A DNA stretch of 64,000 bases from Rahnella laticis (GTDB taxonomy: Bacteria > Pseudomonadota > Gammaproteobacteria > Enterobacterales > Enterobacteriaceae). The translations under genes were made by a program, and so were the position numbers. The DNA lies in contig NZ_JADOBI010000007.1 in assembly GCF_015644585.1 (NCBI RefSeq), positions 124,001 through 188,000 on the forward strand, read 5' to 3'. Shown in pieces: positions 55,176 to 64,000 of the stretch. The stretch's first letter is position 1, and every line of letters starts with the position of its first letter. The notes below the pieces were generated by a model that saw only the letters and a list, made by a program, of their open reading frames with translations, was not told the origin of the DNA and did no database searches.

Positions 55176-56843
55176 ATGAATACCTCAGGAAGACGCCATG
55201 TCAGTCTTTTCAGCGCCCTGACAGACGCCTGTTTTCGTGAAAAATATACCCTTCAGCGTTTACTCAAAGATGCCATTGCAGGCGTCACCGTGGGAATCAT
55301 CGCCATCCCGCTGGCGATGGCACTGGCAATTGGCAGCGGGGTTCCGCCGCAGTACGGGCTGTACACTTCGGCGATTGCGGGCATCGTTATTGCCATTTTC
55401 GGCGGCTCGCGTTTCAGCGTTTCCGGCCCCACGGCGGCGTTTGTCGTCATTCTCTATCCGGTTTCACAGCAGTTCGGTTTGTCGGGATTATTGCTAGCGA
55501 CGCTGATGTCCGGGTTTATTCTGCTGCTGATGGGCCTCGCGCGTTTTGGGCGGTTAATCGAATATATTCCGCTGCCGGTGACGCTCGGTTTTACGTCCGG
55601 CATTGCGATCACCATCGGGACGATGCAGTTCAAAGATTTCTTTGGCCTGACGATGGCGAGCGTGCCGGAACATTACCTCAGTAAAGTCGCCGCGCTGGTG
55701 ATGGCACTGCCGACGCTGGATATCGGCGATGCGGCAATTGGTATCGTGACGCTTGGCGTGCTGATTTTGTGGCCGAAACTCGGGCTGCGCGTTCCCGGCC
55801 ATCTTCCTGCATTACTCGCCGGTTGCGCCGTGATGGCAATTTTCATGCAGGCCGGGCATCCGGTTGCCACCATCGGTTCGCGTTTTCACTTCCTTTTGCC
55901 GGATGGCACGCAGGGCAACGGCATTCCGCCGATCCTGCCGCAGTTCGCGCTGCCGTGGACACAGCCTGACGGCAGCGGCCTGAGCTGGTCGCTGGTTCAG
56001 GCATTGCTTCCCGCCGCATTTTCCATGGCGATGCTGGGCGCGATTGAATCCCTGCTTTGTGCGGTCGTGCTCGACGGTATGACCGGCAAAAAGCATCACT
56101 CAGACAATGAGCTGATCGGTCAGGGTATTGGCAACATGGTCAGCCCGTTCTTTGGCGGCATTACGGCCACGGCGGCCATTGCGCGGTCGGCGGCGAACGT
56201 GCGTGCCGGTGCGACATCGCCGGTTTCCGCCATTATTCACTCGCTGCTGGTCATTCTTGCCCTGCTCATTCTTGCTCCGCTGCTTTCGTGGCTTCCGCTG
56301 GCAGCGATGGCAGCACTGCTGCTGATGGTGGCGTGGAATATGAGTGAAGCGCATAAAGTGGTGGATTTACTGCGCCGCGCGCCGAAAGACGACATTCTGG
56401 TGATGCTGACCTGCATGAGCCTGACGGTATTGTTCGATATGGTAATTGCGATTACGGCCGGGATTGTGATGGCTTCGCTGCTGTTTATGCGCCGTATTGC
56501 ACGGCTGACGCGCCTGACTGAAGTTGCCGTCGAGACACCGGATAACACGCTGGTTCTGCGCGTCAACGGGCCGTTATTCTTCGCCGCTGCCGAACGCATT
56601 TTCAGCGAACTCCAGGCGCGTGCCGAAGGCAAAAAAGTGATTGTCCTGCTATGGGATCGCGTCGCCATTCTGGATGCTGGCGGCGTTAACGCCTTGCGCA
56701 ATTTCATTGACGCACTGCCGGAAGATACGGAGCTGCGCATTGCAGAAATCCCCTTCCAGCCGCTGAAAACGCTGGCGCGCGCCAGAATGCAGCCGGTCGA
56801 AGGCCGCCTGAGCTTCCACGGGAGTCTGGCGGAGGCGCTGTAA
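55176..56843 (+). CDS. dauA: SulP-family C4-dicarboxylate transporter
   Basis: A 555-aa SLC26/SulP transporter. The membrane part ([40 protein letters not shown]) has about 12-14 helices, and the C-terminal STAS domain covers roughly residues 430-555 ([43 protein letters not shown]). E. coli DauA, an aerobic succinate and aspartate transporter, is 559 aa. The start at 55176 is preferred over a 31-codon in-frame extension because it matches family length. Separated from kdsA by a bidirectional terminator. Confidence 0.92.
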   Translation: MNTSGRRHVSLFSALTDACFREKYTLQRLLKDAIAGVTVGIIAIPLAMALAIGSGVPPQYGLYTSAIAGIVIAIFGGSRFSVSGPTAAFVVILYPVSQQFGLSGLLLATLMSGFILLLMGLARFGRLIEYIPLPVTLGFTSGIAITIGTMQFKDFFGLTMASVPEHYLSKVAALVMALPTLDIGDAAIGIVTLGVLILWPKLGLRVPGHLPALLAGCAVMAIFMQAGHPVATIGSRFHFLLPDGTQGNGIPPILPQFALPWTQPDGSGLSWSLVQALLPAAFSMAMLGAIESLLCAVVLDGMTGKKHHSDNELIGQGIGNMVSPFFGGITATAAIARSAANVRAGATSPVSAIIHSLLVILALLILAPLLSWLPLAAMAALLLMVAWNMSEAHKVVDLLRRAPKDDILVMLTCMSLTVLFDMVIAITAGIVMASLLFMRRIARLTRLTEVAVETPDNTLVLRVNGPLFFAAAERIFSELQARAEGKKVIVLLWDRVAILDAGGVNALRNFIDALPEDTELRIAEIPFQPLKTLARARMQPVEGRLSFHGSLAEAL

Positions 56844-56872
56844 GTCTTCAAAACATTTGTTTCAGAAACAAC

Positions 56873-56898
56873 AAAGGCGACCCGAGGGTCGCCTTTTT
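56873..56898. terminator. bidirectional terminator between dauA and kdsA
   Basis: AAGGCGACCC and GGGTCGCCTT arms with A and T runs. Confidence 0.9.
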
Positions 56899-56918
56899 AC
56901 TGACATTCAAACCGCAAA

Positions 56919-57785
<867 letters not shown>

Positions 57786-57869
57786 TTAATGGTAAATCCT
57801 TCACCTGAAAATGCATCAACGCGTTGTTTCATCAGCATTTATCCGGTGATAACGTAAGGTAATTTAAAA

Positions 57870-58679
57870 TTAGTGCAGCGTGACTTGCTTGTGCTCAATC
57901 GAGTGGATCTGCACTTTAATCACTTCTGAAATCGGGTCTTCCGGGCACTGCTCAACAAAATAGCTGAGATCGGAAATCGCTACGTGGTCACACTCCAGCT
58001 GAGCATAAATCAGACCCCGGTCGCGGATTTCATACGGGTCATCCGGATCAAACTGTAAAACCGTTTCACTCGCCCGCAATGCCAGTTCGAACTGTTTTTC
58101 TTCCATCAGCGCGGCTTTCAGCGTGTCGAGCATTTTACGCACGATCATCGTGTTGTCGGATTCTTCAAGGTCATCGTCTTCGATAATCGCCGTCACGCCC
58201 AGGTTCCCTTTCAGCCACACGTTGAGCATGTGCTCATTGAGCGTGTCGCCGTTGATCGGGTTGAGCAGCCACATTTCTTCATCCATCCAGTCAGCGCGGA
58301 GGATCAGTTGTGTCGGGAAGATAACCGGCATCAGCGGTAAATCCAGCTCATGCGCGATGTGCAGGAAAATCACGCCCAGCGAAACCGGCGTGCCCTGACG
58401 TGAAGCCAGCACTTTGTCGATCCAGATAGCGTCCGAAAGGCGGTAAACACCGCCCGCGCCACCAAATCCCCAGGTGCGGTAAAACAGTTCAATCAACACT
58501 TCGAGCTGCTGATCCTGATCAAGCTCCTCAGGAACCACGCGGCGTGCTTCATCAACCAGCGTTTGCAGCTGTTGGCGCACATCGTCCGCATTGAAATCAA
58601 AACGCACAGATTCCGTTACTTTGATCACCCCGGTACTGAGCCGGGTGGTGTTAAATTCAAAATCAGCAAGGGTACTCAT
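57870..58679 (-). CDS. sirB1: SirB1 family protein (transglutaminase-like/TPR)
   Basis: A 269-aa protein equal in length to E. coli SirB1, starting MSTLADFEFNTTRLS. The N-terminal half is transglutaminase-like (GTPVSLGVIFLHIAHELDLPLMPVIFPTQLILR) and the C-terminal part has a TPR-like segment (LRASETVLQFDPDDPYEIRDRGLIYAQLECD). Function not firmly known. Two bp separate it from sirB2; the 20-codon extension is rejected. Confidence 0.93.
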   Translation of the reverse strand: MSTLADFEFNTTRLSTGVIKVTESVRFDFNADDVRQQLQTLVDEARRVVPEELDQDQQLEVLIELFYRTWGFGGAGGVYRLSDAIWIDKVLASRQGTPVSLGVIFLHIAHELDLPLMPVIFPTQLILRADWMDEEMWLLNPINGDTLNEHMLNVWLKGNLGVTAIIEDDDLEESDNTMIVRKMLDTLKAALMEEKQFELALRASETVLQFDPDDPYEIRDRGLIYAQLECDHVAISDLSYFVEQCPEDPISEVIKVQIHSIEHKQVTLH

Positions 58680-58681
58680 AG

Positions 58682-59071
58682 TTATCCCATTAGCAGCGGT
58701 ATTTTCGTCAGCGCCAGTTTGAGGACCAGATACAGGCAAGCGAGCGCCAGAATAAAGGCCAGCCAGCGGGTTTTCTGGCTAACAGGTCGCTTGCTCAGGG
58801 CCACAAAGCCCAGCGCGATATAGATAATAACGCCAAAAATCTTTTCGGTCAGCCAGGTTCCCTGTGGGCTGAACGGATAAAAGTGTGTGATGAAGATAAG
58901 CGAAATGCCGCTCAAAAGCAGCAAGGTGTCCACAATGTGCGGAACTATCTTCACCCAGCGTTTCTGCATCATAGCAGAACCCGACCATTTCCAAAAAAAT
59001 CGTAAAACAAACAGCGCAATACTCAGGGTGATCGTGACCAGATGGAGATGCTTTATCCAGACATACGCCAT
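58682..59071 (-). CDS. sirB2: SirB2 family membrane protein
   Basis: A 129-aa membrane protein of about four hydrophobic segments (HLVTITLSIALFVLRFFW; IVDTLLLLSGISLIFIT; IFGVIIYIALGFVALS; WLAFILALACLYLVLKLAL). Function unknown; always beside sirB1 and prmC in enterics. Confidence 0.92.
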   Translation of the reverse strand: MAYVWIKHLHLVTITLSIALFVLRFFWKWSGSAMMQKRWVKIVPHIVDTLLLLSGISLIFITHFYPFSPQGTWLTEKIFGVIIYIALGFVALSKRPVSQKTRWLAFILALACLYLVLKLALTKIPLLMG

Positions 59072-59115
59072 TGCCTGTTTCCTTCTTTTATTGTTTTGAA
59101 TTCAAAAGGTTTTGA

Positions 59116-59949
59116 CTACGAATTCCACTGCCCGAGGCTAACGCGATCGTTGCCGCCATAGTCTTTCACGGTCGAAACCTGCTGATAACCGGCCTCGCAC
59201 AGCAGTTTTTGTACGTCTGCCGCCTGCTGCCAGCCGTGTTCGAGCAACAGCCAGCCATCTTTTTGAAGATACGCGGGTGCCGTCTGAATAATATGAGCCA
59301 GATCAGCCAGACCGGCATTTTCTGCCACCAGCGCACTCGACGGTTCAAAACGGACATCACCCTGCGCCAGATGCGGATCGGCGGCGTCAATGTACGGCGG
59401 GTTACTGGCGATCAGCGCGAACGTTTCACCGGCAACCGGCGAAAACCAGCTGCCCTGTAAGAAACGCACGTTGGTGATATTCAGTTTTTGCGCGTTGTGT
59501 TGCGCCAGCGTTACCGCGTCTGGCTGCAAATCGATACCGGTCAGCTGGCAGTCAGGCCGCTCGCTGGCCAGCGCTAATGCAATCGCGCCCGTTCCTGTGC
59601 CCAAATCCAGCACCTTCACCGACTCTGACGGCAGACGCGCAAGCGCCTGTTCGACCAGACATTCGGTATCCGGGCGCGGAATTAACGTGGCAGGAGAAAC
59701 GGACAGCGGCAACGACCAGAACTCGCGTTCACCGGTCAGATAGGCAACAGGTTCACCCTGCTCGCGTCGCGCCAGCAGGGTTTCCAGTTGTTGAAGCTGA
59801 GTAGCCGTCAGCGGTGTTTCGCCAAACGCCATAATGAAGGTTCTTGCCCGGCCAGTCACAAAGCCGAGCAGGATTTCAGCGTCACGCTTCGGGCTTTCAC
59901 CCGCAGCCAGACGGCGGGTGGCATCACGCAGCCAGCGCTGAAAATCCAT
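59116..59949 (-). CDS. prmC: release factor glutamine methyltransferase
   Basis: A 277-aa SAM-dependent enzyme (HemK) that methylates the Gln of the GGQ motif in RF1 and RF2. VLDLGTGTGAIALALASERP is the SAM motif and SNPPYID the NPPY substrate motif. It begins within the stop codon of prfA (1-nt overlap), so its client is coexpressed. Confidence 0.97.
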   Translation of the reverse strand: MDFQRWLRDATRRLAAGESPKRDAEILLGFVTGRARTFIMAFGETPLTATQLQQLETLLARREQGEPVAYLTGEREFWSLPLSVSPATLIPRPDTECLVEQALARLPSESVKVLDLGTGTGAIALALASERPDCQLTGIDLQPDAVTLAQHNAQKLNITNVRFLQGSWFSPVAGETFALIASNPPYIDAADPHLAQGDVRFEPSSALVAENAGLADLAHIIQTAPAYLQKDGWLLLEHGWQQAADVQKLLCEAGYQQVSTVKDYGGNDRVSLGQWNS

Positions 59950-61031
59950 TAGTCCTGCTCAGAAAGAGCTGCGAGCTGATCGGCCTGATATTCCTGCACG
60001 ATCGGCTGGATCAGCGAGTCGAGTTTGCCTTCCATCACTTCATCCAGACGGTAAATTGTCAGGTTGATGCGGTGATCGGTCACGCGGCCCTGAGGGAAAT
60101 TGTAGGTCCGGTTACGGTCAGAACGATCGCCGCTGCCCAGCAGGTTACGGCGCGTAGAGGCTTCTTCCGCCTGACGTTTCGCCACTTCTGCCGCACGGAT
60201 ACGTGCACCGAGCACGGACATCGCCTTGGCTTTGTTTTTGTGCTGAGAACGTTCGTCCTGACATTCCACCACAATCCCGGTCGGAATATGGGTAATACGG
60301 ATCGCGGAATCGGTGGTGTTAACGTGCTGACCGCCCGCGCCGGAAGAGCGGAACGTATCAATGCGCAGATCACCGGCGTTGATTTCCGGCAATTCGGCTT
60401 CCGGAATTTCCGGCATCACGGCAACCGTACAGGCTGACGTATGAATACGTCCCTGAGATTCAGTTTCCGGAACGCGCTGAACACGATGACCGCCGGATTC
60501 AAATTTGAACTGGCCGTACGCGCCCTCACCGCTCACTTTGGCGATGACTTCTTTATATCCGCCGTGCTCGCCTTCGTTGGCGCTCACGATTTCCACACGC
60601 CAGCGACGCGATTCTGCGTAACGGCTGTACATGCGGAATAAATCACCGGCAAAAATCGCCGCTTCATCACCGCCGGTTCCTGCACGAATTTCAAGGAAAC
60701 ACCCGCGTTCATCATCAGGGTCTTTCGGCAGTAACAGAAGTTGTAATTTTTGTTCGAGATCTTCGATGGTGGCTTTGCAATCTTTGATTTCGTCCTGCGC
60801 CATTTCGCGCATCTCGGGATCGTCGAGCATCATTTCGGCAGTTTCTAAATCTTCCTGCGCCTGACGCCAGGCCAGAAAACATTCGGAGACAGACGTTAGC
60901 TGAGCGTATTCGCGGGAAAGACTACGGAATTTATCCTGATCGGCAATGACGCTGGCATCGCCGAGCATCGCCTGCACTTCTTCGTGGCGCTCTTGTAACG
61001 CTTCCAGTTTGGCAACAATAGAAGGCTTCAT
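59949..61031 (-). CDS. prfA: peptide chain release factor 1
   Basis: A 360-aa class-I release factor for UAG and UAA. The codon-recognition region and the GGQ motif ([28 protein letters not shown]) are intact. Located between hemA (33 bp away) and prmC, the conserved order. Confidence 0.98.
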   Translation of the reverse strand: MKPSIVAKLEALQERHEEVQAMLGDASVIADQDKFRSLSREYAQLTSVSECFLAWRQAQEDLETAEMMLDDPEMREMAQDEIKDCKATIEDLEQKLQLLLLPKDPDDERGCFLEIRAGTGGDEAAIFAGDLFRMYSRYAESRRWRVEIVSANEGEHGGYKEVIAKVSGEGAYGQFKFESGGHRVQRVPETESQGRIHTSACTVAVMPEIPEAELPEINAGDLRIDTFRSSGAGGQHVNTTDSAIRITHIPTGIVVECQDERSQHKNKAKAMSVLGARIRAAEVAKRQAEEASTRRNLLGSGDRSDRNRTYNFPQGRVTDHRINLTIYRLDEVMEGKLDSLIQPIVQEYQADQLAALSEQD

Positions 61032-61063
61032 GCGTGGTGTTTAACCCTGTGAGAAAAGGAGAA

Positions 61064-62326
61064 TTACTGCTGATCCAGCCCGAGGCTGTCGCGTAAAATT
61101 TGCAAACGCTCCACATCACCGTCGCTGGCTGCCTGTTGCAGAGAACGGGTTGGCGCGTGAATAAGGCGGTTGGTCAATTTGTGGGCTAATTCCTGGATCA
61201 CCGCTTCGACGTCAGCGCCCTGCGCGATGGCGGCTAAGGCTTTTGCTTGTGCGTCGGCGCGAATAATATCAGCACGTGAGCGATAATCACGAATAATTTC
61301 AACGGCTCCCTGCGAACGCAGCCAGGCCATGAAGTTTGAGCTTTCCTGCTCAACGATGGTTTCCGCCTGAACAGCGGCGGCTTTACGTTGGGCAAGATTG
61401 TTTTGAATAATGCTGTGCAGGTCATCAACGCTGTATAAATACGCGTTGGCAAGCTTACCGACTTCAGGTTCGATATCACGCGGAACGGCGATATCAACCA
61501 TCAGCATCGGCTGATTACGGCGCGCTTTCAGCGCACGTTCCACCATCCCTTTACCGATAATCGGCAGCGGGCTGGCGGTAGAACTGATAATAATGTCGGC
61601 TTCGGCCAGACGGGAATCAATATCCTGCAAGCTGATCACTTCCGCATTCACTTCGGTCGCCAGCGCCTGCGCACGTTCGCGGGTACGGTTCGCAATCATC
61701 ATGTGACGGACATTGTGCTGATGCAGATGACGCGCTACCAGTTCGATGGTTTCACCCGCACCGACCAGCAATACATTCACATCAGAAAGGGATTCGAAAA
61801 TCTGGCGCGCCAGCGTACAGGCGGCGAAAGCGACGGAAACGGCACTTGCGCCGATATCGGTTTCAGTGCGGACACGCTTGGCAACGGAGAAGGATTTCTG
61901 GAACAGACGTTCCAGTTCGCCGGAAACGGCACGGCCATTTTGCGATTCGGCGAAGGCTTTTTTGACCTGCCCGAGGATCTGCGGTTCGCCCAACACCAGC
62001 GAATCCAGCCCGCTCGCCACGCGCATCAGATGGCTGACGGCGTCATTATCATGGTGCCAGTACAAGCTTTTACGGACTTCATCTTCACTGAGATGATGAT
62101 AATCGCATAACCATTTAACCAGCTGTTCTTGCAGGTTTTCCTGTTGTTCGACGCTCAGATAGAGCTCCGTCCGGTTACAGGTAGACAACACGACTCCGCC
62201 CTGCACCAGCGGTTGCTGGAGCAGACTGGAGAGCGCCTGATCAAGAGTCTCGGGTGAAAATGTTACCCGTTCACGCAGAGACACCGGGGCGGTTTTGTGG
62301 TTGATACCTAATGCAAGCAGGGTCAT
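61064..62326 (-). CDS. hemA: glutamyl-tRNA reductase
   Basis: A 420-aa enzyme for the first committed step of heme synthesis by the C5 pathway, reducing Glu-tRNA to glutamate-1-semialdehyde. The catalytic Cys is in [14 protein letters not shown], and the NADPH region is [23 protein letters not shown]. Long start [21 protein letters not shown] as in other enterics. Divergent from lolB with a 279-bp shared promoter region. Confidence 0.98.
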   Translation of the reverse strand: MTLLALGINHKTAPVSLRERVTFSPETLDQALSSLLQQPLVQGGVVLSTCNRTELYLSVEQQENLQEQLVKWLCDYHHLSEDEVRKSLYWHHDNDAVSHLMRVASGLDSLVLGEPQILGQVKKAFAESQNGRAVSGELERLFQKSFSVAKRVRTETDIGASAVSVAFAACTLARQIFESLSDVNVLLVGAGETIELVARHLHQHNVRHMMIANRTRERAQALATEVNAEVISLQDIDSRLAEADIIISSTASPLPIIGKGMVERALKARRNQPMLMVDIAVPRDIEPEVGKLANAYLYSVDDLHSIIQNNLAQRKAAAVQAETIVEQESSNFMAWLRSQGAVEIIRDYRSRADIIRADAQAKALAAIAQGADVEAVIQELAHKLTNRLIHAPTRSLQQAASDGDVERLQILRDSLGLDQQ

Positions 62327-62605
62327 ATGGGAAGCGATTATCGACTTATACTTTATAATAGTATGGGTTTACGTCTGCTGCGCATTCTACAAGATGCGCG
62401 GGATCAATAAAAGCCGTACAGCATCTAACGTTAAATCCATTTACAAATCAGTATTGTCCCAAAACTCTCCGATCGTCGATCATCTGTACCGGGCGCCGAT
62501 CACCCGATGCGCTGGCTGTGCTAAACTAGCGCACGCCGTATCTGACTGGCCCCTTTTCTGTTTATATAAGCCACCGCCGCCAAAGCACAAAGGATTTAAC
62601 CTGTT

Positions 62606-63229
62606 ATGCCAATGCGTAAAACACATTTTGTTCGCCTTCTCCCTCTGGCAAGTTTAGTGCTTGCTGCGTGTTCGACTAATGCGCCGAAAGGCCCGGCGAC
62701 CAGCCCGACGTCTCCGCAATGGCGTGAACATGAAGCTCAGGTCAAACAACTCGAGCATTATCAGACCCGCGGCTCTTTCGCTTACATTTCCGATAAACAG
62801 AAAGTCTATGCCCGCTTCTTCTGGCAGCAATACTCACCTGAAAGCTACCGTCTGCTGCTGACCAATCCGCTTGGCAGCACCGAAATGGAGCTGAAAGTAC
62901 AAAGCGGCATCGCACAGCTGACCAACAACGAAGGTAAGCATTACACCAGCGACAATCCTGACGACATGATCCGCAAGCTGACCGGGATGTCGATTCCGCT
63001 GTCCAACCTGCGTTTGTGGATGCTCGGTCTGCCGGGTGATGGCACTGATTTCACCCTCGACAGCCAGTATCGTCTGTCCCAGGTTAAGTTCAGCCAGAAT
63101 GGTCAGAGCGGTACAGTGGTGTATCAGGCCTACGACGACGACGCCAAACCGTCCCTGCCTCAACGTCTGGAAATGACCCAGGGCGAACAGCGCATCAAGC
63201 TGAAAATGGATAACTGGACATTAAACTGA
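62606..63229 (+). CDS. lolB: outer-membrane lipoprotein insertase LolB
   Basis: A 207-aa lipoprotein with signal [14 protein letters not shown] (lipobox LAAC). The mature part [31 protein letters not shown] and [20 protein letters not shown] agree with LolB, which receives lipoproteins from LolA and inserts them in the outer membrane. Followed within 2 bp by ispE. Confidence 0.96.
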   Translation: MPMRKTHFVRLLPLASLVLAACSTNAPKGPATSPTSPQWREHEAQVKQLEHYQTRGSFAYISDKQKVYARFFWQQYSPESYRLLLTNPLGSTEMELKVQSGIAQLTNNEGKHYTSDNPDDMIRKLTGMSIPLSNLRLWMLGLPGDGTDFTLDSQYRLSQVKFSQNGQSGTVVYQAYDDDAKPSLPQRLEMTQGEQRIKLKMDNWTLN

Positions 63230-63230
63230 G

Positions 63231-64000
63231 ATGACGCAGCAATTGTGGCCGTCTCCGGCTAAACTCAATTTGTTCCTTTATATCACCGGGCAGCGCCCCA
63301 ACGGCTACCATGATTTGCAGACGCTGTTTCAGTTTCTCGATTACGGCGACAGCCTGAGTTTTAACGTGCGCACCGACGGCGTTATCGCCCTGACCACACC
63401 GGTTGAGGGCGTTTCAGACGACCAAAATCTGGTGGTGCGCGCCGCACGTCTTTTACAGAAACACACGGGAACCCCGCTTGGCGCGGATATTACTCTGCAA
63501 AAGCAGATCCCAATGGGCGGCGGCCTGGGTGGCGGTTCCTCTAACGCTGCAACCGTTCTGGTTGCCCTGAACACCTTGTGGAATTGCGGGCTGACGGATA
63601 CGGAACTGGCTGAACTTGGCATCACGCTGGGCGCGGACGTGCCGGTATTTGTGATGGGTTTTGCCGCGTTTGCCGAAGGCATTGGTGAAATCCTGCAGCC
63701 GGTCACACCGGCGGAAAAATGGTTCCTGGTGGTACATCCCGGTGTTCACATTCCGACCCCGGTGATTTTCGGCGATCCGGAACTGACCAGAAATACACCA
63801 AAACGCCCTGTAAATGTGCTTTTGAACACGCCTTACGCAAATGATTGCGAACCGATTGCGAGAAAACGTTTTTACGAGGTTGAACAGCTACTTTCTTGGC
63901 TGTTAGAATACGCGCCGTCGCGACTGACCGGAACAGGTGCTTGTGTGTTTGCTGAATTCGACACCGAAACCGAAGCCCGTCAGGTATTAAATGAAATTCC
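63231..64000 (+). CDS. ispE: 4-diphosphocytidyl-2-C-methyl-D-erythritol kinase (3' end outside window)
   Basis: 256 codons of IspE, a GHMP kinase of the non-mevalonate isoprenoid pathway. It starts [40 protein letters not shown] and contains the ATP loop [26 protein letters not shown] is near the visible end. The ATG lies 1 bp after the lolB stop. The gene runs off the right edge. Confidence 0.96.
   Translation, partial: MTQQLWPSPAKLNLFLYITGQRPNGYHDLQTLFQFLDYGDSLSFNVRTDGVIALTTPVEGVSDDQNLVVRAARLLQKHTGTPLGADITLQKQIPMGGGLGGGSSNAATVLVALNTLWNCGLTDTELAELGITLGADVPVFVMGFAAFAEGIGEILQPVTPAEKWFLVVHPGVHIPTPVIFGDPELTRNTPKRPVNVLLNTPYANDCEPIARKRFYEVEQLLSWLLEYAPSRLTGTGACVFAEFDTETEARQVLNEI

Overview
The window is chromosomal DNA from a member of the Enterobacterales. 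FNR (251 aa) reads almost identically to the E. coli protein. Core blocks are syntenic with enteric genomes: fnr-uspE, pntAB, ydgH and kdsA-sirB1-sirB2-prmC-prfA-hemA / lolB-ispE. The mixture of enteric core genes with a FAD sugar dehydrogenase, a TerC and a glucosylglycerate-type gene pair suggests a Rahnella/Serratia/Ewingella-like (Yersiniaceae) organism, but species cannot be fixed from this sequence. No tRNA, rRNA, CRISPR, IS element or phage integrase was seen.

Left part (1-18.9 kb): an edge-truncated 2-hydroxyacid dehydrogenase, a GH18 chitinase without a signal peptide, glycogen debranching enzyme (glgX), divergent azoR/LysR, apbE, smrA, a phosphatase/glycosyltransferase pair that looks like glucosylglycerate (osmolyte) synthesis, an orphan terC, fnr with an FNR box in its own promoter, uspE, pntAB and ydgH.

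18.9-27.0 kb: a peptide-scavenging module. An M19 dipeptidase is divergent from a five-gene dipeptide-type ABC transporter that is followed by a D-aminopeptidase-like serine hydrolase.

27.0-49.3 kb: a rearranged version of the E. coli yge/yqe/ygf purine cluster, whose homologues are linked to anaerobic urate catabolism. It carries an NCS2 purine permease, ssnA, ygfK, an XdhC-type maturation factor, carbamate kinase (yqeA), hyuA, ygeY, ygeX, ygeW, the sigma54 activator ygeV (uacR), a frameshifted mocA, a 2Fe-2S subunit, an unusual Mo-FAD fused hydroxylase and a uacF/aegA-type oxidoreductase. Reading both strands of its intergenic regions shows four good and one weaker sigma54 (-24/-12) promoter. 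A perfect 15-bp inverted repeat, TTATCA-N3-TGATAA, occurs once in each of the two divergent intergenic regions that carry the strong promoters. Together these suggest a single sigma54/UacR regulon: uptake, purine hydroxylation/reduction, ring opening, carbamoyl transfer, diaminopropionate lysis and ATP from carbamoyl phosphate. This is the most interesting part of the window.

49.3-54.9 kb: a periplasmic GlcG-like protein and a three-subunit membrane FAD sugar dehydrogenase (Tat small subunit, GMC flavoprotein, tri-heme cytochrome c), then a membrane diguanylate cyclase. 55.2-64.0 kb: dauA, kdsA, sirB1, sirB2, prmC, prfA, hemA on one side and lolB, ispE (cut by the window edge) on the other.
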